9,176 nucleotides of DNA from the NCBI GenBank assembly GCA_009705025.1, contig WLDA01000024.1, forward strand, positions 1 to 9,176, written 5' to 3'. The notes below the pieces were generated by a model. It did no database searches. It saw only the letters and a program-made list of their open reading frames with translations, and was not told the DNA's origin. The stretch comes from Actinomycetota bacterium. Its GTDB lineage: Bacteria; Actinomycetota; Actinomycetes; Nanopelagicales; Nanopelagicaceae. A program made the position numbers and the translations under genes. Shown piece after piece: positions 8,062-9,176 of the stretch; within the stretch, counting starts at the first letter, position 1, and every line of letters starts with the position of its first letter.

Positions 8062-9176
8062 ATGGAGAGCATGGGCGATCGCGCGATGACTGGTTCTGTA
8101 TCCGCATCCGATGATGCAGGATTACGCAGCGATGTTCGCCGCCTCGGAGATTTATTAGGTGAGACTCTCGTTAGACAAGAAGGACCAGAACTTTTAGCAC
8201 TTGTTGAAGCTGTTAGAAAAGCAGTTCGCGAAGGTGGCGGTGCAGATTTATTAGCATCTCTATCTGTTGAAGATTCTGTTCAACTAGTGCGTGCTTTTAG
8301 TACATATTTCCATTTAGCAAATGTTGCAGAACAAGTTCACCGCTCGCGCGTTTTAGCTGATGCGCGCTCTGAAGGTGGCTCATGGCTAACTCGCGCAGTA
8401 AACAGGATTATCACTGCGCAGCAAGAGCAAACACCTGGGCACGAACTAACACGTAGCGATATTGAACAATGGGTTGGCGAACTTATGGTTCGACCAGTAT
8501 TTACTGCGCACCCAACAGAGGCAGCGCGTCGCTCTATTCTCAATAAATTAGGACGAGTTGCAGACCTACTAGACCAAGGTAGAGATCCAAATCAAAGTGA
8601 TCGCCTTGCAGAAACTGTTGATCTTTTATGGCAGACAGATGAACTTCGTTTAGATAGACCAGAACCACTTGATGAAGCAATGAATGCTCTCTATTACTTA
8701 GATGATTTATTCCGCCAGACTGTTCCAGAAGTTCTCAATGACTTTGCACGCGAAATGAAGCGCTTAGATATTGAAATTCCCGTAACTGCTCGTCCGCTCT
8801 CATTTGGTAGCTGGATCGGTGGAGACCGTGATGGAAATCCAAATGTAACTGCACAGGTAACTCGTGATGCAATGGTGCTCCAGGTTGGCCATGCAATCCG
8901 CGTGACAATTGCTGCAATGGATCAGTTGCGTCAGATGCTCTCTGTTTCAACAAAAATTGCTGGGGCAACACCAGAGCTCAGCGCATCAGTTGCCGAAGAT
9001 CTCAAACATATTCCAGAATTTGAATCGCGTTTCAAGCGCCTCAATGTTGAAGAACCATATCGTTTGAAAGCAACTGCAATTGTGCATCGCTTAGCTATGA
9101 CTCGCGATCGCCATGCACAAGGTGGACCACACGTTCCACATCGTGATTACAACGATATGCACGAATTACTTGCTGA
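8062..9176 (+). CDS. ppc: Phosphoenolpyruvate carboxylase, N-terminal part (truncated by window end)
   Basis: Ppc carboxylates PEP with bicarbonate to oxaloacetate, the anaplerotic feed into the TCA cycle; cytoplasmic homotetramer. About 371 of the usual 870-950 codons are present and the frame is open to the window edge. Visible features are LRSDVRRLGDLLGETLVRQE near the N-terminus, AFSTYFHLANVAEQVHRSR, the first active-site signature FTAHPTEAARRS with the catalytic histidine codon at 8509-8511 (residue 150 from this start), and FGSWIGGDRDGNPNVT, a glycine-rich part of the active site. The second, lysine-containing signature lies beyond the window. Three in-frame ATGs (8062, 8071, 8086) follow an in-frame stop at 8041. 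None has a well-spaced Shine-Dalgarno; GGAG is only 3 nt before 8071. Related proteins fit any of the three, so the start is uncertain by 24 nt. It is divergent from mfd. A CATTAT at 8050-8055 would suit leaderless transcription from 8062, but no -35 is seen. Confidence 0.95.
   Translation, partial: MESMGDRAMTGSVSASDDAGLRSDVRRLGDLLGETLVRQEGPELLALVEAVRKAVREGGGADLLASLSVEDSVQLVRAFSTYFHLANVAEQVHRSRVLADARSEGGSWLTRAVNRIITAQQEQTPGHELTRSDIEQWVGELMVRPVFTAHPTEAARRSILNKLGRVADLLDQGRDPNQSDRLAETVDLLWQTDELRLDRPEPLDEAMNALYYLDDLFRQTVPEVLNDFAREMKRLDIEIPVTARPLSFGSWIGGDRDGNPNVTAQVTRDAMVLQVGHAIRVTIAAMDQLRQMLSVSTKIAGATPELSASVAEDLKHIPEFESRFKRLNVEEPYRLKATAIVHRLAMTRDRHAQGGPHVPHRDYNDMHELLA

Noticed and set aside
8075..8082. 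GCGATCGC palindrome, seen again at 9104-9111, resembling the cyanobacterial HIP1 repeat.
   Set aside because: I noticed only two copies, both inside ppc coding sequence; the other signs point to an actinobacterium, so chance is sufficient.
8337..8971. Minus-strand open frames (8337-8543 and 8735-8971) opposite ppc.
   Set aside because: They are antisense to clearly conserved PEP carboxylase sequence, with no domain or start signal of their own.

Overview
The window looks like ordinary chromosome from a low-GC actinobacterium. The gene order mfd - (SurA-like lipoprotein) - mazG - eno - ftsB - DUF501 - ppx is an actinobacterial block; Mycobacterium tuberculosis has mfd-mazG-lpqU-eno-ftsB-DUF501-ppx2 (Rv1020-Rv1026). 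Mfd carries the KRGQPGD insertion in its RNA-polymerase-interacting domain, and the PEP carboxylase N-terminus reads like the Streptomyces enzyme. The A/T-rich third codon positions, very short intergenic gaps and frequent GTG starts fit a streamlined freshwater lineage such as acI/Nanopelagicales. That last placement is inference.

Layout: seven genes on the minus strand (7939 down to 6) run head to tail and probably form one transcription unit. In transcription order they are mfd (transcription-repair coupling factor), a SurA_N-like lipoprotein overlapping it by 4 nt, mazG (NTP pyrophosphohydrolase), eno (enolase), an FtsB/DivIC-like divisome protein, a DUF501 protein overlapping it by 4 nt, and ppx (exopolyphosphatase family), which overlaps DUF501. 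The only sizeable internal gap is 86 nt between mazG and eno, where mycobacteria carry lpqU. Eno and mfd have clear Shine-Dalgarno sites; most of the others seem to rely on translational coupling.

A divergent intergenic region (7940-8061) separates mfd from a plus-strand ppc gene (phosphoenolpyruvate carboxylase), which runs off the right edge with about 370 codons present. This small region holds the least ordinary material. It has a GC-rich hairpin (7976-8002), a perfect GGAGG followed by a six-codon ORF on the ppc strand, and a possible mfd -10 element. The GGAGG lies in the right arm of the hairpin, opposite a complementary CTCC.

Functionally the window joins genome maintenance (Mfd, MazG), envelope and division (lipoprotein, FtsB-like), phosphate metabolism (Ppx) and the PEP node: enolase makes PEP and Ppc carboxylates it to oxaloacetate. 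I see no mobile element, CRISPR array, tRNA or rRNA, and no clear new multi-gene system. The hunt items are modest, and the mfd-ppc leader region is the best lead.
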